In this document: positions 12,798 through 21,425 of the stretch, in pieces
Numbering within the stretch: position 1 is the stretch's first letter
Layout of the letters: each line of letters begins with the position of its first letter
Assembly (NCBI RefSeq): GCF_029318685.1
Contig: NZ_CP119677.1
Coordinates: forward strand, 1,787,501 to 1,851,500
DNA from: Ruminiclostridium papyrosolvens DSM 2782
GTDB taxonomy: Bacteria > Bacillota > Clostridia > Acetivibrionales > DSM-1351
DNA length: 64,000 nt
Direction of reading: 5' to 3'
Program-made: the position numbers and the translations under genes
Notes under the pieces: model-generated
Database searches by the model: none
Told to the model about the DNA's origin: nothing
Seen by the model: the letters and a program-made list of their open reading frames with translations, nothing else

Positions 12798-13298
12798 GTG
12801 ATAAAGGATTTTAACAACATCACACCTAAAATCCACGAGACTGCGTTTGTTGCACCAAACAGTACAGTTATTGGAGACGTAGTTTTGGGTGAAAATACAA
12901 CTATCTGGTACAATGCGGTTTTAAGAGGAGACATCGATAGTATAGTTGTCGGTGATAATACAAATATACAGGAAGGCTGTATATTACATTGCAAAACGGG
13001 TATTGAAGTGAAATTGGGTTCTCATGTAACAATCGGGCACGGGGCAATTTTGCACAGCTGCAGCATAGGGAATAATACACTTGTGGGAATGGGTGCAATA
13101 GTGCTTGACAGCGCGGAAATAGGCAACAATTGTCTTGTAGCTGCCGGAAGTGTAGTTACACCAAGGACTAAAATACCGGATGGCTGTCTTGTTGCAGGCA
13201 GTCCGGCTGAGGTTAAAAGGACATTGTCCGACCAAGAGATTGCTGAAATCAAATGTAATGCAAATGAGTATATTAATCTGTTAAAATTTTACAAATAA
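12798..13298 (+). CDS. Gamma-carbonic-anhydrase-like hexapeptide protein
   Basis: This 166-residue left-handed beta-helix protein has many hexapeptide turns (IGDVVLGENTTIWYNAVLRGD, then IGHGAILHSCSIGNNTLVGMGA). The zinc-ligand histidines of gamma-class carbonic anhydrases are seen in ILHC, TIGHGA and LHSC. Such YrdA/PaaY-like proteins may be carbonic anhydrases or unknown acyltransferase relatives. The GTG at 12798, with GAGGGG upstream, is preferred over a longer frame overlapping scfB. It starts 12 bases past scfB and probably shares its transcript. Confidence 0.88.
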   Translation: MIKDFNNITPKIHETAFVAPNSTVIGDVVLGENTTIWYNAVLRGDIDSIVVGDNTNIQEGCILHCKTGIEVKLGSHVTIGHGAILHSCSIGNNTLVGMGAIVLDSAEIGNNCLVAAGSVVTPRTKIPDGCLVAGSPAEVKRTLSDQEIAEIKCNANEYINLLKFYK

Positions 13299-13316
13299 AT
13301 AGTTTTCAGCAAAAGT

Positions 13317-13347
13317 GAATATCCTATAATCACAGGATATTCATTTT
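13317..13347 (+). terminator. Terminator after the scf operon
   Basis: TGAATATCCT-ATAATCAC-AGGATATTCA is a perfect ten-base stem followed by TTTTA, 18 bases past the stop codon. Confidence 0.85.
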
Positions 13348-13457
13348 AAATTCATTTTATATCTTACAAAGGATGACATGTTTAATTCATTAGTTAAAAT
13401 ATAAACAAAATTAATTACTTAATTTGTAAATTTATGTTTAATATTGAGACTTATTTA

Positions 13458-13486
13458 TTGACTAGCATTTTTGTAAGTTATATAAT
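13458..13486 (+). promoter_or_regulatory. Sigma-A promoter of secD-secF
   Basis: TTGACT (13458-13463), a 17-base spacer, then TATAAT (13481-13486), about 39 bases before the secD start. Confidence 0.85.
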
Positions 13487-13524
13487 GGCGTAAGTGGATT
13501 ATAATTTAAGGGGGAATACTACAA

Positions 13525-14853
13525 ATGAGAGGAAGCAACGCGGTTAAATTTTTCTCGATATTGCTTATCATCGGAATTTTGACCTGGATAGCAGCTTATG
13601 GTTCTATCTTAGGTTTTGAAATACCAGGTGTTAAGGAAATTAGAACGGGTATTGACATTCAGGGAGGCGTGGATGCTAGACTTTACGCAGTAACAAAGGA
13701 CAAAAGCAAGGCAAAAGCTGAAGACTTGGATGCTGCAAGAATTATCATAGGTAAGAGATTGGATTCTAAAAATATCTTTGACAGAGTTATCACTGTAGAT
13801 AAAGATAAGGGATACATTCTAGTACAAATACCACACAAAAAAGGCGAAGCATTCGATCCACAGAAGTCAATAGAAGAAATTGGTAAAACCGCATTATTAA
13901 CCTTCCAAGAGGTTGACACAAGCAAAAAAGATGCAAATGGAAACTATCTTCCAACCAATAAGATTATTCTTGAAGGTGGAGATGTAAAAGATGCCACTCC
14001 TGAAATTGATGGCGAAAATGGTGGTTATTGTGTCGCACTGAAACTTACATCAGAGGGCGGAAAAAAGTTTTCAGAAGCAACAGGAAGACTTATTGGTAAA
14101 CCTATAGCAATATTTATGGATAATGATTTAGTCAGTGCTCCAAACGTTCAGACACAGATTACCGGCACTTCCGCTAGAATTACTCTTGGTGGTACTGCCA
14201 GTGATGAACAAAGAGACGAGGCTAAAAATCTCGCCGGTCTTATTAAGTCAGGTTCATTGCCATTTAAGTTAGAAGCAAGACAGGTAAATAATATAAGCCC
14301 TACCCTTGGATCTAACGCACTTAATGTAAGTATAAATGCATTTATAGTGGCACTTATACTGATTTGTTTATTTATGATTTTCTATTACAGATTACCGGGA
14401 TTAATTGCAAGTATTGCATTAATTCTCCATACGGTTATGGAGTTACTGGCATTGTCCTGGACAAATATAATTGTTACTTTACCGGGTATTGCGGGTCTTG
14501 TACTGACAATAGGTATGGCCGTTGATGCCAACGTTATAATATTTGAAAGAATTAAGGATGAAATCAAAAACGGAAAGACTCTTCATGCTGCAATTGATGT
14601 AGGATTTAAGAGAGCCTTCTCAGCTGTACTTGATTCAAACGTAACTACTCTTATATCTGCCGTAGTATTATGGAAATTTGGTACAGGCCCTATACAGAGT
14701 TTTGCATATACTCTGGGAATAGGTGTTGTATTAAGCTTTATAACTGCTGTAACAGCTTCCAGAATAATGCTGAAGTCCATACAGGATATTGAAGTTGCAA
14801 AACACCATTGGTTATATGGCGTAAGTATGAGAGGAGGAAAAGCAAATGGTTAA
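13525..14853 (+). CDS. secD: Protein translocase subunit SecD
   Basis: SecD uses the proton motive force to pull preproteins across the membrane after SecYEG. The 442-residue protein has an N-terminal helix, the GIDIQGGVDARLY motif at the start of the large extracytoplasmic P1 region, and five C-terminal helices beginning near residue 273. The helices carry GLVLTIGMAVDANVIIFERIKDE, the central RND-family motif with its conserved aspartate. The gene overlaps secF by eight bases, a sign of translational coupling, and is driven by a consensus promoter. A separate SecD and SecF pair is common in clostridia. Confidence 0.95.
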   Translation: MRGSNAVKFFSILLIIGILTWIAAYGSILGFEIPGVKEIRTGIDIQGGVDARLYAVTKDKSKAKAEDLDAARIIIGKRLDSKNIFDRVITVDKDKGYILVQIPHKKGEAFDPQKSIEEIGKTALLTFQEVDTSKKDANGNYLPTNKIILEGGDVKDATPEIDGENGGYCVALKLTSEGGKKFSEATGRLIGKPIAIFMDNDLVSAPNVQTQITGTSARITLGGTASDEQRDEAKNLAGLIKSGSLPFKLEARQVNNISPTLGSNALNVSINAFIVALILICLFMIFYYRLPGLIASIALILHTVMELLALSWTNIIVTLPGIAGLVLTIGMAVDANVIIFERIKDEIKNGKTLHAAIDVGFKRAFSAVLDSNVTTLISAVVLWKFGTGPIQSFAYTLGIGVVLSFITAVTASRIMLKSIQDIEVAKHHWLYGVSMRGGKANG

Positions 14854-15826
14854 TTTATATGCTAAGAGATACTACTTTTTTATACTCTCAGCCATAATTA
14901 TTTTATCAGGTGTTGCTATGTATTTAGTTGAAGGCTTTAAACTTGATATAGAGTTTGAAGGCGGAACTATAATAGAGATGAGAGCAAATGATAAAATGTT
15001 TACTGAGAAAAACACTCAGGATTTACAGACTCAAATCGCAGATTTTGTTACAAAGACATTAAATAAACCTGCAAAGGTTCAGAAGTCAACTTCATACGAT
15101 GTAAATGGTGCAAACGCTAAGAGCTTTGATATAATAAAAATAAGCATAGGAAGTCAGGATACACTTTCAAACACTGAATTGACTAAAGTTGAAGAAGCAG
15201 TTGTAAAAGAGTTTAAGCTTAATGCTAAAGACGCTGTTGTAAGTGAAGAAAGTGTTGAACCGTTCATTGGTAAGGAAATAATGAATAACGGCTTGAAGGC
15301 TATTGTTATAGCTTTTGTATTGATTATATTATATGTTTGGTACAGATTCAAAGCTATGTCAGGGTTATCGGCCGGTGTATTTGCGGTTGTAGGAGTTATT
15401 CATGATGTTTTGGTAATGCTTTCTGTATATGTTATTTTCCAGATACCATTGAATGAGTCATTTATTGCGGCAATGTTGACTGTTGTTGGGTATTCTATGA
15501 ATGATACAGTTATAATTTATGACCGTATCAGAGAAAACAACAGACTGCTCAGAAAAGTGCCTCTTCCTGAATTGGTAAACAGCAGTATAATCCAGACTTT
15601 AAACAGATCAATAAACACAGTTGTTACTTCCTTAATAGCAATAACTACTGTATATATATTCTCTAAAATAAACGGTATAAATTCAATGGAACAATTCAGC
15701 TTCCCGTTGATTGTAGGTATTACAGCAGGATGTTATTCATCAATATTTATTGCAAGCCCGCTGTATGTAATGTGGAAGGAAAGTCAGAAAAAGAAGAAGA
15801 TTTCAGGAAAACCAGCAAAAGCTTAA
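14846..15826 (+). CDS. secF: Protein translocase subunit SecF
   Basis: SecF pairs with SecD in the same translocase motor. The 326-residue protein has helix 1 near residues 8-28, then GFKLDIEFEGGTIIEM, the SecF signature. An extracytoplasmic segment leads to five more helices, including the motif VVGYSMNDTVIIYDRIREN and the LNRSINTVVTSL segment. The ATG overlaps the end of secD. It is followed by a terminator, so secDF is a two-gene operon. Confidence 0.95.
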   Translation: MVNLYAKRYYFFILSAIIILSGVAMYLVEGFKLDIEFEGGTIIEMRANDKMFTEKNTQDLQTQIADFVTKTLNKPAKVQKSTSYDVNGANAKSFDIIKISIGSQDTLSNTELTKVEEAVVKEFKLNAKDAVVSEESVEPFIGKEIMNNGLKAIVIAFVLIILYVWYRFKAMSGLSAGVFAVVGVIHDVLVMLSVYVIFQIPLNESFIAAMLTVVGYSMNDTVIIYDRIRENNRLLRKVPLPELVNSSIIQTLNRSINTVVTSLIAITTVYIFSKINGINSMEQFSFPLIVGITAGCYSSIFIASPLYVMWKESQKKKKISGKPAKA

Positions 15827-15836
15827 TAAAAATACT

Positions 15837-15876
15837 AGACTGTTGGACATCAGATTTGTTCAGCAGTCTTTTTTTA
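15837..15876 (+). terminator. secDF terminator
   Basis: AGACTGTTGGAC and GTTCAGCAGTCT pair around a nine-base loop and are followed by seven T. Confidence 0.85.
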
Positions 15877-15940
15877 TAGCATTGAAAAAATACGGGTTCC
15901 AATAGGAACCCGCAGGCGATAGTTAAGTTATGTGGCGAAA

Positions 15941-16225
15941 TCACGCTTTTTTCTTGATAACGATATCAATTACAAAGGCTGCTATGAGAAACTCACATAA
16001 AAGATAAAAGCTGTTAGTGATAAATGATTTTGCTGTGCTATCAAAAATAATGCTATAGCTATTACTTGTTCTGTTAATAATAAAAAATACCGTGCCTAAT
16101 ATTATCAATAAAAGTGCAGCCGGAGTGGCATATTTAATCATCTTTTTTGGTAAATCAGCCATATTACATATAGCTGAACTTAACATATTAAATTTGGCTT
16201 TTTTATCTTTTTGATTACTATTCAT
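15941..16225 (-). CDS. Small two-helix membrane protein, unknown
   Basis: This 94-residue protein is not recognised. A polar, lysine-rich N-terminus (about 30 residues) precedes one hydrophobic helix near residues 32-50 (TPAALLLIILGTVFFII) and a second near 67-88 (SFYLLCEFLIAAFVIDIVI), and the protein ends in KKKA. The ATG is preceded by TTAGGGGGTTAATAT, a good ribosome binding site. It stands alone between secF and a divergent small gene. The intergenic region on its 5' side carries Spo0A-like boxes, so a sporulation link is possible but unproven. Confidence 0.7.
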   Translation of the reverse strand: MNSNQKDKKAKFNMLSSAICNMADLPKKMIKYATPAALLLIILGTVFFIINRTSNSYSIIFDSTAKSFITNSFYLLCEFLIAAFVIDIVIKKKA

Positions 16226-16384
16226 ATATTAACCCCCTAAATATTTAGACCTCTGATTAAGTAAAGAAAACTCTATAGAACATGCATATACATAGGTTAT
16301 TAGATAAAAATGATTTTACGTACAAGTAAAATAGTAACACTTATAGTTTAGAACAGCAATGTTAATAATTGATAATAATCCGTT

Positions 16385-16436
16385 ATTCGACAAAATTCAT
16401 CAAGCGAGTAAAACTTTTATGTAAAGTTGGTCGAAT
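16385..16436. promoter_or_regulatory. Spo0A-like boxes in a divergent intergenic region
   Basis: ATTCGACAAAA (16385-16395) is on the reverse strand an exact TTTTGTCGAAT, the published Spo0A box form. A second half match GGTCGAAT is at 16429-16436. The pair sits between two divergent small genes. Confidence 0.5.
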
Positions 16437-16516
16437 TAGAATAAAACTTTTGTATAGTTTAATATATCCCAATATATTATAATTACCATAAAAAGATGCG
16501 AAGGAGGAGAGCAGGA

Positions 16517-16807
16517 ATGAGAGATTATGAAACAAATCTTATTTACTCAAAAAAAGTTGTTGTCTCCGAAGGTAAAGAAAAGGAACTATATCTCAAGTAC
16601 TATCTTATCGCAAGTGAACAGACTAATTCCACTACTACGTATGGCATACAAGTTATTATGGAATACGATGTGGGAGGAATTGAAAAGGCATTTATTCCGG
16701 ATGTTCTTCCATCCAAAACAGGTATAAATAACCTTATTTACTTGCTGTACTCGAATTCAGTTACTCCGGTTAGCGTTTATGATGTTATATATGATTGCAT
16801 AGCATAA
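16517..16807 (+). CDS. Small DUF6514-like protein
   Basis: This 96-residue soluble protein shows YGIQVIMEYDVGGIEKAFIPDV and a C-terminal segment of the form (V)TPVSVYDVIYDCI. It resembles the short clostridial DUF6514 family, whose function is unknown; the match is from memory and tentative. ATG 16517 follows AAGGAGGAGAGCAGGA, a strong site, while the earlier in-frame ATG at 16496 lies within that site. Spo0A-like boxes stand about 80 to 130 bases upstream, which suggests control at the onset of sporulation. Confidence 0.7.
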   Translation: MRDYETNLIYSKKVVVSEGKEKELYLKYYLIASEQTNSTTTYGIQVIMEYDVGGIEKAFIPDVLPSKTGINNLIYLLYSNSVTPVSVYDVIYDCIA

Positions 16808-17044
16808 AGATTAGTTAATTAATTGGATTATAAAGTATGTTCTAGCAGAACATGCTTTTTTTGTGCGATTTAAGGCTTTATTGATTGAATTTGTTATTAA
16901 AAATATTATTAAAAAAGAAGGATTATTAATAATAATGTCGAACACATATTAAGTGATTTTGGCTAGGTTTAAAATAAATTATAGCAGATATGTCTATAAT
17001 ATTTGCATATGAGTAAAAATAAGTAGATAGGGATATTGAGCATA

Positions 17045-18862
17045 ATGGCAAATTTATTTCCAGACGACCTTATTGAAGAGATAAGAGTAAGTAATGACAT
17101 TGTCGGTGTTATATCAGAATATGTCAAGCTGGAGAAGAAAGGAAAGAATTATTTTGGAAAATGTCCTTTTCATAATGAAAAGACAGCATCATTTTCTGTT
17201 GAGCCTGTAAAACAGATATTTCATTGCTTTGGATGTGGTAAAGGCGGAAACGTTTTACACTTTATTATGTCCATTGAAAATCTGGATTTTCCGGAAGCCT
17301 TGAGATTTCTTGCTGATAGAGCTAAGATTCAGATTCCGGATATAACCGAAGGTGTTCGTAATGACGAGAAAGCTGGTTTAAAAAAGGAGCTACTGGAGAT
17401 AAATCTTGAAGCAGCCAGGTTTTTTAGAGACAACCTTAACAATGAAAAAAATAATATTCCAAATTCATATTTAATGAACAGGAAGATACAGAAACAAACT
17501 ATAGCCAAGTTTGGTATAGGTTATGCCGAGGACAGATATGATATACTATATAAACACTTAAAGGCAAAAGGCTTTAGTGATTCATCCATTAAACAAAGTG
17601 GGCTTGTTATATATAAGGAAGAAAGTGGTAAAATTTACGATAGATTTAGAGGTAGGATTATGTTTCCAATATTTGATATAAGAGGAAATGTAATAGCCTT
17701 TGGAGGGAGAGTTCTTGATTCGTCTCAGCCAAAATACATGAATTCTCCTGAAACTGAAGTTTATCAGAAAGGTAAACACTTGTATGCCTTGAATTTTGCA
17801 AAAAGTGCTTGTTCCAAACAATTGATTTTATCAGAAGGTTATATGGATGTTATATCATTACACCAATGTGGAATAATAAACTCAGTTGCTCCTTTAGGAA
17901 CAGCATTAACAGAAAATCAGGGCAGACTTTTGAAGAAGTACACTGAAGAAATAGTTCTTTCCTTTGATTCTGATTCAGCTGGCCAGGCTGCTGCATTCAG
18001 AAGCCTTGATTTATTAAATGAAATTGGCTGTAATGTTAGGGTTTTAACAATACCATCAGGTAAGGACCCTGATGAGTTTATTAAGGCTCATGGAGTTACA
18101 GAGTTTAAACAACTTGTTGATAGATCAAAAGGTTTGCTTGATTTTAAGCTTGGTTCGCTAAAAAATGATATAGATACCTCAACAAATGAAGGAAAAGTCA
18201 GGTTTCTTGATAAAGCTGTACTTATATTGGACAAAATTGACAATAATGTAGAAAAAGAACTTTATGTAAAAAAATTATCTGATGAGTTGGGAGTAAGTAC
18301 ACAATCAATTTTATCAGAAATAGCAAAGCAACAAAAGGAAGCAGATTCAAATTTTAAGCAACAAGTACCTAGAAGTAATAATTTTAGCCGAAATCCAATA
18401 CGAAAGAGTACAGTTGTTAAGAATCAGGAAGAATGGTTGGTAAGACTGCAATTAATGCTGTTGGCAACTATATGCATCGATAATAATGTATACTTTAGCA
18501 TTAAAGATGTTATTAGTTGGGACAGTTTTGAATCAGATGAAGTAAAAAATGCATTTGATTTTGCAGTGGAAAGAATTGAAAGTAAGGCAGGGATATTAAC
18601 GGGTGAAATATTAAATAAACTTTCTCCCGGGATGGCAGAAAGTTTTGCAAATATAGTGCAGTCTCAGAGTATATTTGAGGATAATAAAAAAGCGGCTTTG
18701 GATATAATTAGAAAGATAGACCTGTTTAGCTTGGAAGAAAGAAAAAATCAAATAATCGAGCTTAAAAAGAGTAGTGATCTGACAGAAGGAGATGTTGAAT
18801 TATTAAATCGGGAATTAAGCAGTATTGTATCGAATATAGCTATAAAGAAAAAAGGTTTGTAA
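17045..18862 (+). CDS. dnaG: DNA primase
   Basis: DnaG makes RNA primers for chromosome replication and works with the replicative helicase. The 605-residue protein has an N-terminal CHC2 zinc finger (CPFHNEKTASFSV to HCFGCGKGG, about residues 38-62). The catalytic core has the TOPRIM motif LILSEGYMDVISLHQ followed by SFDSDSAGQAA with the metal-binding acidic residues. The C-terminal helicase-binding part is more variable. The ATG at 17045 gives the standard MANLFPDDLIEEIR start; the binding site is weak (AGGGAT). It precedes rpoD by 25 bases, the classic macromolecular synthesis arrangement. Confidence 0.96.
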   Translation: MANLFPDDLIEEIRVSNDIVGVISEYVKLEKKGKNYFGKCPFHNEKTASFSVEPVKQIFHCFGCGKGGNVLHFIMSIENLDFPEALRFLADRAKIQIPDITEGVRNDEKAGLKKELLEINLEAARFFRDNLNNEKNNIPNSYLMNRKIQKQTIAKFGIGYAEDRYDILYKHLKAKGFSDSSIKQSGLVIYKEESGKIYDRFRGRIMFPIFDIRGNVIAFGGRVLDSSQPKYMNSPETEVYQKGKHLYALNFAKSACSKQLILSEGYMDVISLHQCGIINSVAPLGTALTENQGRLLKKYTEEIVLSFDSDSAGQAAAFRSLDLLNEIGCNVRVLTIPSGKDPDEFIKAHGVTEFKQLVDRSKGLLDFKLGSLKNDIDTSTNEGKVRFLDKAVLILDKIDNNVEKELYVKKLSDELGVSTQSILSEIAKQQKEADSNFKQQVPRSNNFSRNPIRKSTVVKNQEEWLVRLQLMLLATICIDNNVYFSIKDVISWDSFESDEVKNAFDFAVERIESKAGILTGEILNKLSPGMAESFANIVQSQSIFEDNKKAALDIIRKIDLFSLEERKNQIIELKKSSDLTEGDVELLNRELSSIVSNIAIKKKGL

Positions 18863-18887
18863 TTGAGCTTGAAAGGAGGGGAAATAA

Positions 18888-19967
18888 GTGAAACATAGTC
18901 AGGAGAGTAGAAAGGCATTACTAAAGGAACTAATAGATAGAGGAAAGCAAAAAGGAATGCTGACCTACAAAGAGATTATAGATGCCTTTGAGGAAATCGA
19001 GCTTGAGCCGGAGCATATTGAAAAAATATACGAAACCCTTGAAACAATGGGAGTTGATGTAGTTGGCGATATGGAAGCTGAAATGGAAGAGATTCAGCTA
19101 ACGGACGAGGAACTTGATATTAGTATTCCGGAGGGCATAAGTATAGATGACCCTGTACGTATGTATCTTAAAGAAATTGGTAAAGTCCCTCTTTTATCAG
19201 CAGATGAAGAAATTGATCTTGCTCATAGAATGGAAAACGGTGATATTGAAGCAAAAAGAAGATTGGCCGAGGCAAATTTAAGGCTTGTTGTCAGCATAGC
19301 CAAAAGGTATGTTGGCAGAGGTATGCAGTTCCTTGACTTGATTCAGGAAGGTAATCTTGGATTGATTAAGGCAGTTGAAAAATTTGATTATAGAAGAGGT
19401 TTTAAATTCAGTACCTATGCCACATGGTGGATAAGACAAGCTATCACAAGGGCAATTGCCGACCAGGCGAGAACTATCCGTATTCCTGTTCATATGGTAG
19501 AAACTATTAATAAATTGATTAGAGTTTCAAGACAATTGTTGCAGGAGTTGGGTAGAGAGCCACAGCCCGATGAAATTGCAAAAGAAATTGGTATGTCTGT
19601 AGACAAGGTTCGTGAAATTATGAAAATTTCACAAGAGCCAGTATCACTGGAAACTCCTATAGGAGAAGAAGAAGACAGTCATTTGGGTGACTTTATTCCA
19701 GATGATGATGCTCCGGCTCCTGCAGAAGCTGCTGCATTTACTTTGCTTAAAGAACAGCTTATTGACGTGCTGGATACTTTAACTGCACGTGAAGAAAAGG
19801 TTCTAAGGCTAAGATTTGGTTTGGATGATGGACGAGCAAGGACTCTTGAAGAAGTTGGTAAGGAGTTTAATGTAACCAGAGAGCGCATTCGTCAAATAGA
19901 GGCAAAGGCGTTAAGAAAATTGAGACATCCAAGCAGAAGCAAAAAGTTAAAGGATTATTTAGACTAA
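18888..19967 (+). CDS. rpoD: RNA polymerase primary sigma factor
   Basis: The 359-residue housekeeping sigma-70 factor (SigA) recognises TTGACA/TATAAT promoters, which fits the promoters seen here. Region 1.1 is at residues 1-60, region 1.2 reads [17 protein letters not shown], and region 2 includes [32 protein letters not shown]. Region 3 follows, and region 4.2 ends [30 protein letters not shown]. The GTG start has GGAGGGG seven bases upstream. It is cotranscribed with dnaG. Confidence 0.97.
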   Translation: MKHSQESRKALLKELIDRGKQKGMLTYKEIIDAFEEIELEPEHIEKIYETLETMGVDVVGDMEAEMEEIQLTDEELDISIPEGISIDDPVRMYLKEIGKVPLLSADEEIDLAHRMENGDIEAKRRLAEANLRLVVSIAKRYVGRGMQFLDLIQEGNLGLIKAVEKFDYRRGFKFSTYATWWIRQAITRAIADQARTIRIPVHMVETINKLIRVSRQLLQELGREPQPDEIAKEIGMSVDKVREIMKISQEPVSLETPIGEEEDSHLGDFIPDDDAPAPAEAAAFTLLKEQLIDVLDTLTAREEKVLRLRFGLDDGRARTLEEVGKEFNVTRERIRQIEAKALRKLRHPSRSKKLKDYLD

Positions 19968-19971
19968 TCTA

Positions 19972-20012
19972 TGGACCCGCTATCCGAAATAAATCAAGGA
20001 TAGGGGGTTTTT
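19972..20012 (+). terminator. dnaG-rpoD terminator
   Basis: CCGCTATCC and GGATAGGGG pair around a 12-base loop, followed by seven T, just past the rpoD stop. Confidence 0.75.
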
Positions 20013-20133
20013 TTGCACCTTGATAGCCATTTTTTAGAAAACTAAAAATAATAGATATTATTCGATTGGTTTAATATAAGTAAGAAAAACGACAATAAAC
20101 TATTTAAATAGTCTATTTATGGTTATTTTGGTG

Positions 20134-20162
20134 TTGACCAGTTTATAGTTCGTAAGTATAAT
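20134..20162 (+). promoter_or_regulatory. tRNA operon promoter
   Basis: TTGACC (20134-20139), a 17-base spacer and TATAAT (20157-20162), about 50 bases before the first tRNA. Confidence 0.8.
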
Positions 20163-20213
20163 AGTTTATGTGCTCGAGAGAGCAAAGCCCTCAAATGAGA
20201 GGCATAGAGATAT

Positions 20214-20289
20214 TCCTCAATAGCTCAGTCGGTAGAGCATGCGGCTGTTAACCGCAGGGTCGTAGGTTCAAGTCCTACTTGAGGAGCCA
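20214..20289 (+). tRNA. tRNA-Asn (GTT)
   Basis: The 76-base cloverleaf has acceptor TCCTCAA/TTGAGGA and an encoded CCA. The anticodon arm is GCGGCTGTTAACCGC with anticodon GTT, and the T arm is GTAGGTTCAAGTCCTAC. It shares a promoter with the next tRNA. Confidence 0.95.
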
Positions 20290-20293
20290 ATTC

Positions 20294-20370
20294 GGGCCTT
20301 TAGCTCAGTTGGTTAGAGCAACCGGCTCATAACCGGTTGGTCCGGGGTTCGAGTCCCTGAAGGCCCACCA
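20294..20370 (+). tRNA. tRNA with CAT anticodon (probable Ile2, possibly elongator Met)
   Basis: The 77-base cloverleaf has acceptor GGGCCTT with AAGGCCC and an encoded CCA. The anticodon loop CTCATAA gives CAT and the T arm is CCGGGGTTCGAGTCCCTG. The acceptor and D-arm resemble tRNA-Ile2, whose C34 is changed to lysidine, but elongator Met cannot be ruled out by eye. Confidence 0.88.
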
Positions 20371-20410
20371 AATAAAAAGAACACGCAGATGCGTGTTCTT
20401 TTTATTTTAT
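20371..20410 (+). terminator. tRNA operon terminator
   Basis: AAAAAGAACACGC-AGAT-GCGTGTTCTTTTT is a 13-base stem with a T tract, directly after the second tRNA. Confidence 0.88.
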
Positions 20411-20575
20411 TCTGTTGGTATAGTCCGTACTCAACTTTTCGTCCTGCAAATCAATAGTTGTTTTATTTAATGCAGAGTTATGTGGATTAACACCTAAAAT
20501 GTCCCTTCCCAAAAGAATGCTTGATATGGGGGTTTCAATATCGCTGCCACTATTCTTATTCTTGAAAAAGCTCAC
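20402..20575 (-). CDS. Small acidic protein, unknown (57 residues)
   Basis: This is an open frame of 57 residues from GTG at 20575, with GAGGTATCTTCT before it. It reads MSFFKNKNSGSDIETPISS and ends STDYTNRIK. It has no membrane segment and no recognised domain. It occupies the only gap between the tRNA pair and trmK and runs opposite to both. It shares the bidirectional hairpin of the tRNA operon as its terminator, which supports a real short gene. It was not named from any family. Confidence 0.5.
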   Translation of the reverse strand: MSFFKNKNSGSDIETPISSILLGRDILGVNPHNSALNKTTIDLQDEKLSTDYTNRIK

Positions 20576-20622
20576 AGAAGATACCTCGTTTCATATTTTA
20601 TGTCCTACTTTTAAATCAAACA

Positions 20623-20652
20623 TTGATTAATTATCTTTAGTATGTGTATAAT
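20623..20652 (+). promoter_or_regulatory. trmK promoter
   Basis: TTGATT (20623-20628), an 18-base spacer and TATAAT (20647-20652), about 55 bases before the trmK start. Confidence 0.65.
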
Positions 20653-20706
20653 TTAATCTGGTGATACAGAAAATGACCATATTAGTTACAATATTTGGAG
20701 GATGTT

Positions 20707-21399
20707 TTGATTTTAAATTTAAAGGGAAGGCTCAAATTAATTGCTGATAAAGTTCCTAAATGTAATGTGTTGGCAGATATAGGAACTGACCACGCATATA
20801 TTCCTATTTATCTGGTTCAGAATGGTGTTTGCCAAAAGGCAATTGCATCAGATGTTAAAATAGGACCTGTAAAGATGGCTAGTAACAATATTTCTTTATA
20901 TAAATTATCTGAAAAGATAGAAACCAGACTTGGTAATGGCTTGGATACTATAGAAATTAATGAAGCGGACTCAATAATCATTGCCGGAATGGGTGGAACG
21001 CTTTTGACGGAGCTTTTAGAGGCCAATAAGCCAAAAACAGTTAATGCTGATACTCTGGTATTACAACCTATGAATGATCTTCATGTAGTGCGAAAATGGT
21101 TGTATGACAACGCTTTTGAAATATATGATGAAGAAATGGTTGCAGAAGGTCCTAAAATATACTTTGTGCTGTCTGCTAAGTTCAGTGGAAATGAGAAACA
21201 ATACTCTGATTTTGAACTTTATGTTGGACAAAGACTTATAGAAAAAAAAGATCCATTACTTGGTGCTTATTGTAGAATGAAGGTACAGCAGATTGATAAA
21301 GTACTTGAACAGTTGGAAGAAATGAAAGAAAATGATGCGCTTAAAAGTCAATATTTAAGACAAAAAATAGATTATATAAATTTGATTGAAAAACTATAA
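20707..21399 (+). CDS. trmK: tRNA (adenine(22)-N(1))-methyltransferase
   Basis: TrmK methylates A22 in the D-loop of bacterial tRNAs using SAM. The 230-residue protein shows the SAM motif LADIGTDHAYIPIYLVQNG near residue 22 and the catalytic-site segment IIAGMGGTLLTELLE, followed by LQPMNDLHVVRKWLYDN, all typical of the YqfN/TrmK family. The start is TTG at 20707, five bases after GGAGG; an earlier in-frame TTG at 20695 overlaps that site. It is paired with the Nif3-family gene and follows rpoD, the standard gram-positive order. Confidence 0.93.
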   Translation: MILNLKGRLKLIADKVPKCNVLADIGTDHAYIPIYLVQNGVCQKAIASDVKIGPVKMASNNISLYKLSEKIETRLGNGLDTIEINEADSIIIAGMGGTLLTELLEANKPKTVNADTLVLQPMNDLHVVRKWLYDNAFEIYDEEMVAEGPKIYFVLSAKFSGNEKQYSDFELYVGQRLIEKKDPLLGAYCRMKVQQIDKVLEQLEEMKENDALKSQYLRQKIDYINLIEKL

Positions 21400-21425
21400 A
21401 TATATTATCTGTAAGGGTGAAAAAA

